Source: Magnolia sinica (lineage: Eukaryota; Streptophyta; Magnoliopsida; Magnoliales; Magnoliaceae). Taken from it: a DNA stretch of 64,000 nt. Of this stretch, positions 11,631 through 21,604 are shown piece by piece. Made by a program: the position numbers and the translations under genes. The DNA lies in assembly GCF_029962835.1 (NCBI RefSeq), contig NC_080577.1, forward strand, positions 30,858,501-30,922,500, in the 5' to 3' direction. The notes beneath the pieces were generated by a model, which was given only the letters and a program-made list of their open reading frames with translations, made no database searches and was not told the origin of the DNA. Position 1 is the first letter of the stretch. Every line of letters begins with the position of its first letter.

Positions 11631-13970
11631 AATAACTTGATTATTTTATAACAAATTTTAATTTCTTTTTGATAATTCATTGAGAATGTATATTTAGGTT
11701 TAATCGATAAATTATTTAAATTTTAATTTAAACAAAAATTTTGAACTATAAGGAAAACAATTTTTTTTTGAAGTTTAAAAATCTAATATTATATTTTATT
11801 AAAATTTTAATTTAATAAAGTTTTAAATACACATTAATCACTAGAATTCCGAAATATAGAAATCTAATCAATTTAGTTTCAATTCCAAAATTTTAAAAAA
11901 TTTCTTAAACTTAAGTTCATTTAAATTTAATTTAATTAACTCTTCAAATTTTAGAATTAAAATTTGGATTTTAATCTTTACAAAACAAAAATTATCACAC
12001 TGATTTATATAATATAATATTAATAATGTAATTAAATTATTATTAATAATTTAAATTTTATTGTTATTATTATTATTTTTATCTAACTATTTAAATCTAA
12101 ATTCAGAATTTTATTATTATTTATTTTTAAATCTAAATTGAATAAGGTTAAGAAAGATATTAATTTGGACTTTGAATACTATTATTATTATATAAATTAT
12201 TTATTACAATATTATGTCAGTATGATTAACCTTGTTTTATAATTGACTATCTAAATTAATAAATTTACTTTTGTTTGATACATTTAATATAATTATTATA
12301 TTACTTTTATGTTAAATTGTTAATGTCATCATTTATATAATTTTTTTTGAAATAATAAATTATATTTATTATAACTTTTATATATTATCAGATAAAACTT
12401 TTTTTACTTATAACATAATCATATAAATAATATTAAATACTTATGTATTAATTATGTAATATAATATTATCTTACACATGTTTATTTTAATTATGTTATA
12501 TATTTTGTCATTTTTTTTTTATAACCTACAATTATATTGTATTACTACTATATTATTATGAAACATAATATTTATATTTTACTATACCTTAATGATTTTA
12601 TAAACCTTTTTATTTTATTTTATTTTATTATATTTCTTATTATATATCATATTAATACTGATTACATATTACAATTATATAATTTATAATTTGTTATTAT
12701 TATTATATATTTTTATTTTATTTTTATAATCATATTTGCTTATATATACTTATCAATCTTACATCACTTATATTCACAATTCTACATAATGAATCATTAA
12801 TACTTTAAATAATTAATTATATATTCTATTTGTACTGTAAAATATTGTAGGATATTATAATTTATTTGAAAATTAATTTAATTTTTTTAACAAAACATTT
12901 AAGAATTAATAAATTAATCTTAAATAAACTATTTATTTTATTCTGTAAATTTATTTTATTTTATTTATTTATAAATTATTTCAGTATTAAATATTTAAAA
13001 AAAGAATAAAATAGAAATTCCTAAATGAGTAGATTCCCTACATAAAAAAAAATAACTAACAATAATAATTCTACGAAAATTTGGATTAAATAAATATAAT
13101 AATAACTGAAAATGATAAATTTCATGTTAATATCACCTACTTAAAGTCTGATAATCCGGCCCCGCTTTAATCTCTCTCTCTTGATTTACAGAGCTCTTTC
13201 TCTCCTTCACTCAATTTTTTTTTAATTTGATTGATTCATTCGATTCTTTCTCTCTTTTTTTTTTTATAAATGGATGCGTAATGGAATGGAGGAATGTGAA
13301 TTATGGGACGGTTTTATTTAGTGAGAGGTTCGGCCATTACCGTACAAAAAGGAAAGAAAGTGGAGAAAGTGGTTTAGTCGTGCGGAAGATATAACTTTTA
13401 TTTTATTTTATTTTATTTTTAAGATATGATGGGTCCCACTAACAACAATTTAAATCTACTCCGTCCATCATCTCAGCCTGGACAAGAGAACATATAAGGC
13501 AAAAAAATGAGGCTGATCCGAAACTCATGTGGGCCACACACAAGCGGACGGTGGAGTTGGTTCCCACAAAAAAATGGGTTGTTTTTTTAAATTTAAATTT
13601 TATTTTTTAACAACAATCTAATGGTTAAGATCAGATTAATCTCAGTGCACAATCAATAGTTGATGTTGTCTAGATTTGGATTAGTTAATAATTAAACACG
13701 TGATCTTAAGTATATGAGTTGAGAGAGTGCATTATAAATAAACTTATATATATTCTACCAAAATCATGTAATCATTAATGACATTAATTAATAGTTTGCA
13801 CTAAGCAAAACGATCACGCATATCAACGGTCACAATTTACATGAGCCGATAGATGCATGTGTGCATGGGTACGTGGATGTATGCATGGGTCTCTGTGTGT
13901 ATACTCCAATGAAGGCAATTGTACATATATGTATGTGTACGCACGTGTACCAAAATTCTGGGTTATTACA

Positions 13971-13975
13971 CTTAT
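13971..13975. repeat. Right 5-bp target-site duplication (CTTAT) of the solo LTR
   Basis: CTTAT follows the LTR terminus TTACA and matches 9617-9621 exactly. Confidence 0.85.
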
Positions 13976-14493
13976 ACTACAGGTTGGGTTCATTTTGGTA
14001 ATGCTGATATTAGACCCCCTTAAAAAACCAGGTCCAGATCCCGACCCATTGATAATTTCAGCCAAATCCACTTATTGGACTAGAAACATAAGTGGACCGA
14101 AAAGATGTATAGGTGTACCATACCACCCAAGTTTTCAGTTTATATAACTCGCGGGCTCAGTGGTCAATGATCTAAACGGTTGATATGATGGGAATAGCCA
14201 TGGATGGCCCATGGAGAAAAGTTTCCCTAGATTGATTGATTCTAGCAGTTTAATGTCTTTCATTTTTCTTAGTTAGATGGAAACTGTATAGGGAAACCTG
14301 TTCAGGATTCTCATATGGTGGGCCAGAATCAAAGACCGTGGGATCTGTAGGGTGGTCAACCCTCCGTGCCCACCCGAGCTGGACGATAGTCTCTCCAACC
14401 CGGCCCAAAAAGTAAATCCTAAGCCTGAGCCCAGTGAGCCAGTAACTGGCAAAAACAAACATGTCCCAGCCCATCAAAGATGATACAAGCCTG
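13976..14493. other. Intergenic DNA with a possible hAT-like relic
   Basis: No gene was found. From about 14348, TAGGGTGGTCAACCC and the following GC-rich text resemble one end of a hAT-type miniature element. Its other end may be CCATTGACATCCCTA at about 21258-21272, beyond the Gypsy insertion. No matching 8-bp duplication was found, so this is weak. Confidence 0.35.
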
Positions 14494-14498
14494 AACAC
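14494..14498. repeat. Left target-site duplication (AACAC) of the CRM-like element
   Basis: AACAC precedes the LTR terminus TGACGC and matches 21091-21095. Confidence 0.85.
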
Positions 14499-15200
14499 TG
14501 ACGCAGGGATGAACGTGATGAGGATAACTACTCCGAATCCACGGAGCTTCTCTGGACTCCTCACAGAGACTTCTCGAATCCACGAGGAAAGAAAGCAGAA
14601 AATAGAAATAAATTCTAATAAATTCAAAATTGATTAATTGATGAATAAAAACGAGTTCACAACCCTTTAAATAGGGCTACCAAGCAATGGGAAAGAAATT
14701 AGAAGCAAACTACAACTCAAACTCTTAGAATCCGCGACTTACTATAAATAGTAAACTTACTATTTATAGACGGTCGTGATGTCTACTAGTGCGCAAGGTT
14801 TTCGGCCAAAAATAGTAAGTGTCCTATTTGGCTTCACCAAACCGTTCTCCTAATTATTCTAAGCTCTTTTCACGTTGGGCGCAACTCCTAAAGCCCGACG
14901 GATGAAGAGTTATAATCGAACTAAAACTTACTATTTATAGTAAAAACGAAATTAAAACAGGGAAACGACCGTCAATCCAGGGGTTTTTCGCAATTCCGGG
15001 CTGCGCAACCCGGCGTAGCGGGTTGGTTGGCTAAAGTAGCTCGTTCTACCCCAAAATCATATATTTTACGTCAGCTAACTCATTCCGGATTGCGAGATAC
15101 GCCTGATTTAAGGTCCGATGGTCCGGATCACTTCTGTCGTCGACCGGGCCTTTTCTGATCCATCTTGGCCATGTAATTTTCTGCGACCCACTCTACATCA
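14499..15200 (-). repeat. 3' LTR of the CRM-like element (702 bp)
   Basis: On the minus strand it starts TGATGTAGAGTGGG and ends CCTGCGTCA. Near-identical copies lie at 20392-21090 (full) and 19716-20266 (partial). It contains an inverted repeat with 13-bp arms at 14742-14769 that includes CTATAAATAG, a likely LTR promoter TATA. Its first 73 bases in the element direction encode the last residues and stop of pol. Confidence 0.88.
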
Positions 15201-17774
15201 GTCTCCTCCACTTCAAAAGAACTCGTCCTCGAGTTCTCGTCATGCTCTGGCTCATGATACTCGGTCAGGTCCGCGACATTGAAAGTCTGTGAGATTGCCA
15301 TGTCATCTGGAAGATCAACAATATAAGCGTTATCATTAATCTTTCGGATGATTGGGACAGGTCCAATTTTCTTATTTTTCAACTTGTTGTACGTCCCGGT
15401 CGGAAATCTCTCTTTGCGCAGATGGACCATAACGCGGTCGCCCACCTCGAACACTTTTTGTCGCCGATGCTTGTCCGCTTGTTCCTTGTACTTCTCATTC
15501 GAGGCATGTAGCTTGGTCTGCACTTCTGCATGGATGCCCATGATTTTGTCTGCCATATGTTCTGCTGCAATGCTCGTGCCTGGATGCTTGGGCAGAGGGA
15601 CCAAGTCAAGTGTTTGGCGAGGCACTCGTCCGTATATAATCTGGAATGGTGATCTCCCTGTTGAGCGGTTCACCATGTTGTTGAATGCAAACTCTGCTTG
15701 AGACAAGGCCAAATCCCACTGCTTCGGTTTTTCTCCTGAAATACAGCGAAGGATGTTTCCCAATGTGCGATTCACAACTTCGGTCTGCATCAGTCTGTGG
15801 GTGGTAAGCACTGCTGAATTGAAGTCGTGTATCGAATCGATTCCATAAAGTCCGCCAAAAGTGGCTAATGAACTTCGTGTCACGATCGGAAGTAATGGTC
15901 TTGGGGACCCCGTGTAGCCGTACGACCTCCCTGAAAAATAAATTCGCCACGTGTGTTGCATCGAGGGTCTTCTTGCATGGGATAAAGTGCGCCATCTTAG
16001 AGAAACGATCTACCACCACGAACACCGAATCCATGCCACGTTGTGTTCGTGGGAGACCAAGTACGAAGTCCATTGATAAATCCTCCCAAGGGCCGTTAGG
16101 CACTGGTAGCGGGGTGTAGAGGCCCGTATTCTGAGATTGCCCCTTGGAGGTCTGACAAACATGACAACGTTGTACGGCTTTTCCCACATCGCGTACTAAC
16201 TGCGGCCAGTAATACCGCTCTTCCACAAGAGCTCGCGTCTTGTCTCGCCCCAGGTGTCCACCGAGGCCACCTCCATGTAGCTCCTGAATAATCTGCTCCC
16301 TCAGAGAACTTTGGGGGATGCACAATCGATTCCCTTTGAAGAGAAAATCGTCCTGTATATGAAGGTCACTGGAGTGACCTTCTTGACACTTCATCCAAGA
16401 ATCTTTGAAGTCCTCATCCTCGGCATACAGCTCCTTGAGACAGTCGAAGCCGACTACCTCGTTGCTCATTGTTACTAGTAGTGATGCACGACGGCTAAGT
16501 GCATCAGCCACCTTGTTCTGCTGCCCTGACTTGTGCTTCAGAACGAACGTGAATTCCTGTAAAAACGCAACCCATCTAGCATGCACACGATTCACGTTAG
16601 TCTGACTATTAATAAACTTTAATGCTTGATGGTCAGTGTACAAAACAAACTCTCTTTGAATCAGATAATGCCGCCAATGTCGCAGCGCCTGAACAACTGC
16701 GTACAACTCAAGCTCATAAGTCGACCACTTCTTTCGGGCTTCGCTGAGCTTCTCGCTGTAGAAGGCTACCGGCCTGCCTTCCTGTGATAATACTCCTCCA
16801 ATTCCGACGTATGAAGCGTCACACTCAACCGCAAACAATTTGTCGAAATTAGGAAGCACCAAGACCGGTGTTGTAGACAAACGATGCTTGATCTCATGAA
16901 AACTCTTATCAGCTTTATCGGTCCACTGGAACGGTCCTTTTTTCATGCAATCTGTTATAGGCGCGACTATGGTGCTAAAATCTCGCACAAATCGACGATA
17001 GAAAGTCGCCAACCCGTGAAAACTCCTCACCTCATGAATGTTTGTCGGGATCGGCCATTCCCTAATAGCTCGCACCTTTTCATCGTCCACACGAATGCCT
17101 ATGGACGTTACAACAAATCCTAGAAACAATAGGTTGTCAGTTAAAAAACTACACTTCTTCAAGTTGAGGTACAGCTTGTTAAGTTGTAGGACCTGTAGCA
17201 CCTGCCTGAGATGTTTCTTGTGCTCCGCCTCATCCTGGCTATATATCAATATGTCATCAAAATATACTACCACAAATCGGCCAGTGAACGGTTTTAGAAC
17301 TTGATTCATCAAACGCATAAAAGTACTTGGTATGTTCGAAAGACCGAAGGGCATGAGCAACCACTCATATAACCATTCCTTGGTCTTAAACGTCGTTTTC
17401 CACTCATCACCGGGTCGAATACGAATCTGATGGTACCCGCTCCTTAGATCTAGTTTAGAGAATACTTTGACACCTTCTAACATATCGAGCATGTCGTCCA
17501 ACCGTGGTATTGGAAACCGATATTTGATGGTAATTTTGTTGATTGCTCGGCTGTCGACACACATGCGCCAGCTTCCATCTTTTTTTGATGTTAATAATGC
17601 TGGTACGACACATGGGCTCATGCTCTCTCTCAAGAGACCCTTACAAATCAATTCCTTCACTTGCCCTTGAAGTATCTCACACTCCTTCGGACTCATCCGA
17701 TAATGAGGGCGATTGGGCAGGCTAGCCCAAGGGACGAAGTCTATGTGATGTTGGATGTCCCTTATGGGGGACAA
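15128..17774 (-). pseudogene. Gypsy pol: reverse transcriptase, RNase H, integrase (one frameshift)
   Basis: The first frame (17774 to about 15788) runs through reverse transcriptase with YFDDILIYS at residues 171-179. RNase H follows, with acidic residues D319, D381 and D424. The integrase zinc finger uses H500, H507, C537 and C540, and the integrase core has D569 and D630. Near 15788 two bases appear to be missing just after the YHPQTD motif. The reading then continues in another frame ([10 protein letters not shown] with the catalytic Glu, then GPVPIIRKINDNAYIVDLP and FNVADL) to a stop at 15128. The last 22 codons and the stop lie inside the 3' LTR. Upstream, in-frame stops at 17796 (TAG) and 18075 (TGA) separate it from protease. 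The protein would copy and integrate the element, but this copy cannot make it intact. Confidence 0.92.
15201..15214 (-). other. Polypurine tract
   Basis: The minus strand reads GAAGTGGAGGAGAC directly before the LTR start TGATGTAG. This is the expected plus-strand primer position. Confidence 0.8.
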
Positions 17775-18074
17775 TCCATCAGGTAAATCTTCAGGCTAGA
17801 CTTCTTTGAATTCGTTTAGCAACAGTGTTAAACTTGGAGGGATGTTTGAGGGTTCCTCTTTCTCGCCCTTCACCACTACGGCGTATCGCTCGCTGGTTTC
17901 CTTAGATTCCTCCATGAAATCCCGAATGGTTAAGAGGGAACTCCCCTCCACTTTAGAGGCTTCAGGGTGGTTCGCTGGTGCCATAGGGACAAGGATTATT
18001 TTTCGACTATCCTTGATGAATACGTAGACATTATCTTGTCCCCGATGGGTCGCATCACGATCCGACTGACAGGG

Positions 18075-19682
18075 TCAACTGAGTAACATATGACAAGCTT
18101 CCATATCGACCACGTCACAAAGTATTTGATCCTTATAATTTTTGCCAATTGAAAACGAGATAGTGCATTGTTCAGTTACCTTGGTCTCATTCACCTTTTT
18201 TATCCAGCCAATTGAGTACAGGAAAGGATGTTTCGTCATTGGTAGCTGTAACTTGTCAATCATCACTCTTGAGACGATGTTCTTGCTACTACCACTGTCT
18301 ATGATCACATCACAGACCTTTCCGTTGACGGTGCACCGAGTACGAAATATATTGTGTCGTTGTGGATGTAATTCCTTTCGTGGGGCATACAGTAATCGCC
18401 TCACAACTAGAAATTCGCCACGATCCTCACCCGTCACTTCATCACCACCTGCTATTTCTTCAGTGGTTTGTTCATGTTCATCAAAGCTATGGTCTTCTTC
18501 TACAGCCTCATCTTCAGTGCCCCTTTCGTTTATAGTCAAATGTGCTGCGGGATGTTGAGGACAAGTATTTGATAAGTGGCTTGACTGGCCACAGTGGTAA
18601 CAATTATTCGACCTTAGCCGAACATAATGATTTGGAATCCTACTCGGGCCCGCTGTTGTGGGTGCTGCACGTTGAGGCCTGGATGAGCCGCTCCCCGTAT
18701 CACGGTTTGCGGTTGTAGGAAGTTGAGGTACTGGGTCTTTTCCTCGTGGCAGCACTGGATCCTGCGTGGGACCCGTCATGGGGGGTCGAGTTGAAGGATA
18801 TGGACGAGCAGGAGCTCTTGCAAGTTGTGTTTCTGCCCTACCCGCCAATTGAACTGTTTCATCTACGGTCCCGACTGGGTACATCTGAATTGGTCTTGAA
18901 TTGTTGGCCGCAACCCACCTATAAATCGCGCCACCTTCTCGTGACTCGATTCGAGATCGTTTCGTGTAGCCACGTTGAAATTCTTGATATAATCGTGGAT
19001 TCGATTTCCTTCTGCAATTTTGATATTCTTGGAATAATATCTGCTCATAATCACTGGGGAGAAATCGAGATCGAAGAAGACGTCTCATCCGTGGCCATGA
19101 TGAGATAGGCGCCTTGTTCTGGCGAGCTCGTGAGAGTTGTAATTGTTCCCACCATGCAGAAGCACCAGATTTTAATTTAAACGCTACCAATTTTACCCTT
19201 TTATGATCTAACACGTCCATGTAATCAAAATATCTCTCTACTTCAGCTAGCTAATCAAGAAAATCTTTCATACGTAATAAACTGTTAAAACTAGAAAGTT
19301 CAGCCTTACCTCGATAGTCTCTTTCAGCACGATCTAGATGATCACCTTCATGGATTGGTCGTCGGGCAAAACCCTCATTAAGGTCCTCGTTGCTAGAACT
19401 TGAATAATCTGGTGTAGCCCTACAGTTTGCCACTGGTAGTGATTTACGAAAATCGGGGTTGTGTCATACAGCAACCATGGATGGGAAAGCAACCAAAGGT
19501 GCTAGAGCACCGCCTAGGGCTCGAGGCGGAAATATCACATCCACAAGACGGTCGAGAGTTTCCTGCAGCCCTTGCATGGTCAACTGACTCTCCCGGTGGA
19601 AAGCTTCCATTCTTTCCGAAAGATAACGAATCCCTGGATCACCGTCCACAGGATTTTGATTCATACCTTCGTTGTTTGCCAT
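18075..19682 (-). pseudogene. Gypsy gag and aspartic protease, multiply broken
   Basis: The start is probably the ATG at 19682 (MANNEGMNQN), shortly after the primer-binding site. The frame is lost near 19464 and picked up at 19433. It meets a TAG at 19251 where family members usually have Trp. It then goes through the capsid region (GASAWWEQL) with two compensating frameshifts near 19040 and 18870. The zinc knuckle CX2CX4HX4C (C207, C210, H215, C220 of the 19220-18075 frame) and the protease motif DSGSSKN (D308) follow. The frame ends at a TGA (18075) where an Arg codon (CGA) is usual. Gag packages RNA and the protease cuts the polyprotein (family knowledge). Confidence 0.88.
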
Positions 19683-19701
19683 CGGCCCGAGGGGAATCCT
19701 C

Positions 19702-19713
19702 GCTTTGATACCA
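19702..19713 (-). other. Primer-binding site, tRNA-iMet type
   Basis: The minus strand reads TGGTATCAAAGC, two bases after the LTR end. It differs at one base from the usual complement of initiator tRNA-Met (TGGTATCAGAGC). Confidence 0.85.
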
Positions 19714-19715
19714 AT

Positions 19716-20266
19716 TGACGCAGGAATGAACGTGATGAGGATAACTACTCCGAATCCACGGAGCTTCTCTGGACTCCTCACAGAGACTTCTCGAATCCAC
19801 GAGGAAAGAAAGCAGAAAATAGAAATAAATTCTAATAAATTCAAAATTGATTAATTGATGAATAAAAATGAGTTCACAACCCTTTAAATAGGGCTACCAA
19901 GCAATGGGAAAGAAATTAGAAGCAAACTACAACTCAAACTCTTAGAATCCGCGACTTACTATAAATAGTAAACTTACTATTTATAGACGGTCGTGATGTC
20001 TACTAGTGCGCAAGGTTTTCGGCCAAAAATAGTAAGTGTCCTATTTGGCTTCACCAAACCGTTCTCCTAATTATTCTAAGCTCTTTTCACGTTGGGCGCA
20101 ACTCCTAAAGCCCGACGGATGAAGAGTTATAATCGAACTAAAACTTACTATTTATAGTAAAAACGAAATTAAAACAGGGAAACGACCGTCAATCCAGGGG
20201 TTTTTCGCAATTCCGGGCTGCGCAACCCGGCGTAGCGGGGTTGGTTGGCTTCAGTAGCTCGTTCTA
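19716..20266 (-). repeat. Partial LTR next to the primer-binding site
   Basis: It matches the 3' LTR from its TGACGC end through GCTCGTTCTA and then stops. It lacks about 150 bp of the LTR's element-5' part. It is the copy adjacent to the primer-binding site. Confidence 0.88.
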
Positions 20267-20391
20267 TCTAAGAATGCTCTTTACTGCTATCAAGTGGTCT
20301 TCAATTGGTTGATACATCAATTGATCTTGGTTGACGTACACCTCATAATAATCATCCAGTCATCAAAGATATTAGTATTCCCGACCGTTCA
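20267..20391. other. 125-bp insertion between the two right-hand LTR copies
   Basis: The sequence matches neither the LTR nor the element interior. Its origin is unknown. It has no flanking duplication that I can see. Confidence 0.7.
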
Positions 20392-21090
20392 TGACGCCGG
20401 GATGAACGTGATGAGGATAACTACTCCGAATCCACGGAGCTTCTCTGGACTCCTCACGAGGAAAGAAAGCACGAGGAAAGAAAGCAGAAAATAGAAATAA
20501 ATTCTAATAAATTCAAAATTGATTAATTGATGAATAAAAATGAGTTCACAACCCTTTAAATAGGGCTACCAAGCAATGGGAAAGAAATTAGAAGCAAACT
20601 ACAACTCAAACTCTTAGAATCCGCGACTTACTATAAATAGTAAACTTACTATTTATAGACGGTCGTGATGTCTACTAGTGCGCAAGGTTTTCGGCCAAAA
20701 ATAGTAAGTGTCCTATTTGGCTTCACCAAACCGTTCTCCTAATTATTCTAAGCTCTTTTCACGTTGGGCGCAACTCCTAAAGCCCGACGGATGAAGACTT
20801 GTAATCGAACTAAAACTTACTATTTATAGTAAAAACGAAATTAAAACAGGGAAACGACCGTCAATCCAGGGGTTTTTCGCAATTCCGGGCTGCGCAACCC
20901 GGCGTAGCGGGGTTGGTTGGCTTCAGTAGCTCGTTCTACCCCAAAATCATATATTTTACGTCAGATAACTCATTCCGGATTGCAAGATACGCCCGATTTA
21001 AGGTTCGATGGTCTGGATTACTTCTGTCGTCGACCGGGCCTTTTCTGATCCATCTTGGCCATGTAATTTTCTGCGACCCACTCTACATCA
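20392..21090 (-). repeat. Outer full-length LTR of the CRM-like element
   Basis: About 699 bp, almost identical to the 3' LTR from TGACGC to TACATCA. A small indel near 20456-20475 replaces the CACAGAGACTTCTCG segment with a duplicated ACGAGGAAAGAAAGC. It is followed by AACAC, the duplication that also precedes 14499. Confidence 0.88.
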
Positions 21091-21095
21091 AACAC
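21091..21095. repeat. Right target-site duplication (AACAC) of the CRM-like element
   Basis: Matches 14494-14498 exactly. Confidence 0.85.
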
Positions 21096-21552
21096 TGCCA
21101 CCTATTTTTCTGCAACATCCGAGCTTCCCATTAGGTGGAGCCCATCATTCATGATATATGACAAAAATGCCCCTAAAACCCTAAAAGGGCTTGGCAGGGC
21201 TGACAGGCCTAAACGGGCTAAAATTTTAAGCAGTCTCTGACAGAACCCACCATGGCCCATTGACATCCCTAAATTGATGGTCAGAATGTCCAATCACTTG
21301 AATGTTTTGGCCCATCACCCATTCATGTTGTGGCCCACCGGACATATTTGCTACTTTATACTGGGCCACGTGACAACACAATATCTCAATTTTGAAACAG
21401 AGAAATATTCCACTTGTATAAGGAGAGACATTTTATATATGTAAGTGTTAACAGATCATCCCATACATGTTTTATTATATATCCTACTATATATTTTATT
21501 TATATTTATATATATAAGCTAGTTAGCCAACTTCCAAGCTCATAAGGCTTTT

Positions 21553-21558
21553 TTTATT
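21553..21558 (-). terminator. Polyadenylation signal of legumin 1
   Basis: AATAAA on the minus strand, about 47 bases beyond the stop codon. It is conserved in copy 2 (33196-33201). Confidence 0.65.
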
Positions 21559-21604
21559 CCTAATCTACCCTCACTAACAAAAACCTGCTTCTGGTTTTTA
21601 TCTA

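Larger units (their letters stand above)
9622..13970. mobile_element. Solo LTR, 4,349 bp, of a long-LTR Gypsy-like family
   Basis: It starts TGTCACGCCCCGAAATTCGA and ends GGGTTATTACA, so it has TG...CA termini. It is bounded by identical CTTAT repeats. No gag or pol remnant, primer-binding site or polypurine tract is present inside. This is what remains after recombination between the two LTRs of a full element. The TGTCACGCCCC start is shared with the X family later in the window, and long LTRs with this start are common in plant chromovirus-type Gypsy elements (family knowledge; the clade here is inferred). The central 10.5-13.1 kb is very AT-rich with poly-AT tracts. Confidence 0.85.
14499..21090 (-). 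mobile_element. Ty3/Gypsy retrotransposon (chromovirus, probably CRM-like) with three LTR copies
   Basis: Outer boundaries are TGACGC and TACATCA, flanked by perfect AACAC duplications. In element order (right to left) it has: a full LTR (21090-20392), 125 bp of unrelated DNA, a partial LTR (20266-19716), the tRNA-iMet primer-binding site (19713-19702), broken gag-protease, RT/RNase H/integrase, a polypurine tract (15214-15201) and the 3' LTR (15200-14499). A normal element would have one 5' LTR next to the primer site. The integrase sequence style and the reading of pol into the 3' LTR suggest the CRM lineage (inference). Stops and frameshifts make it non-autonomous today. Confidence 0.85.

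Noticed and set aside
20392-21090. A second independent Gypsy insertion made of the outer LTR alone
   Set aside because: The AACAC duplication pairs its right side with the left side of the distant 3' LTR, and its own left flank (GTTCA) does not match, so a joint unit is the simpler reading.
14348-21272. A hAT miniature element interrupted by the Gypsy insertion
   Set aside because: The two ends look hAT-like, but the flanking 8 bases do not match, so I list only a weak relic.
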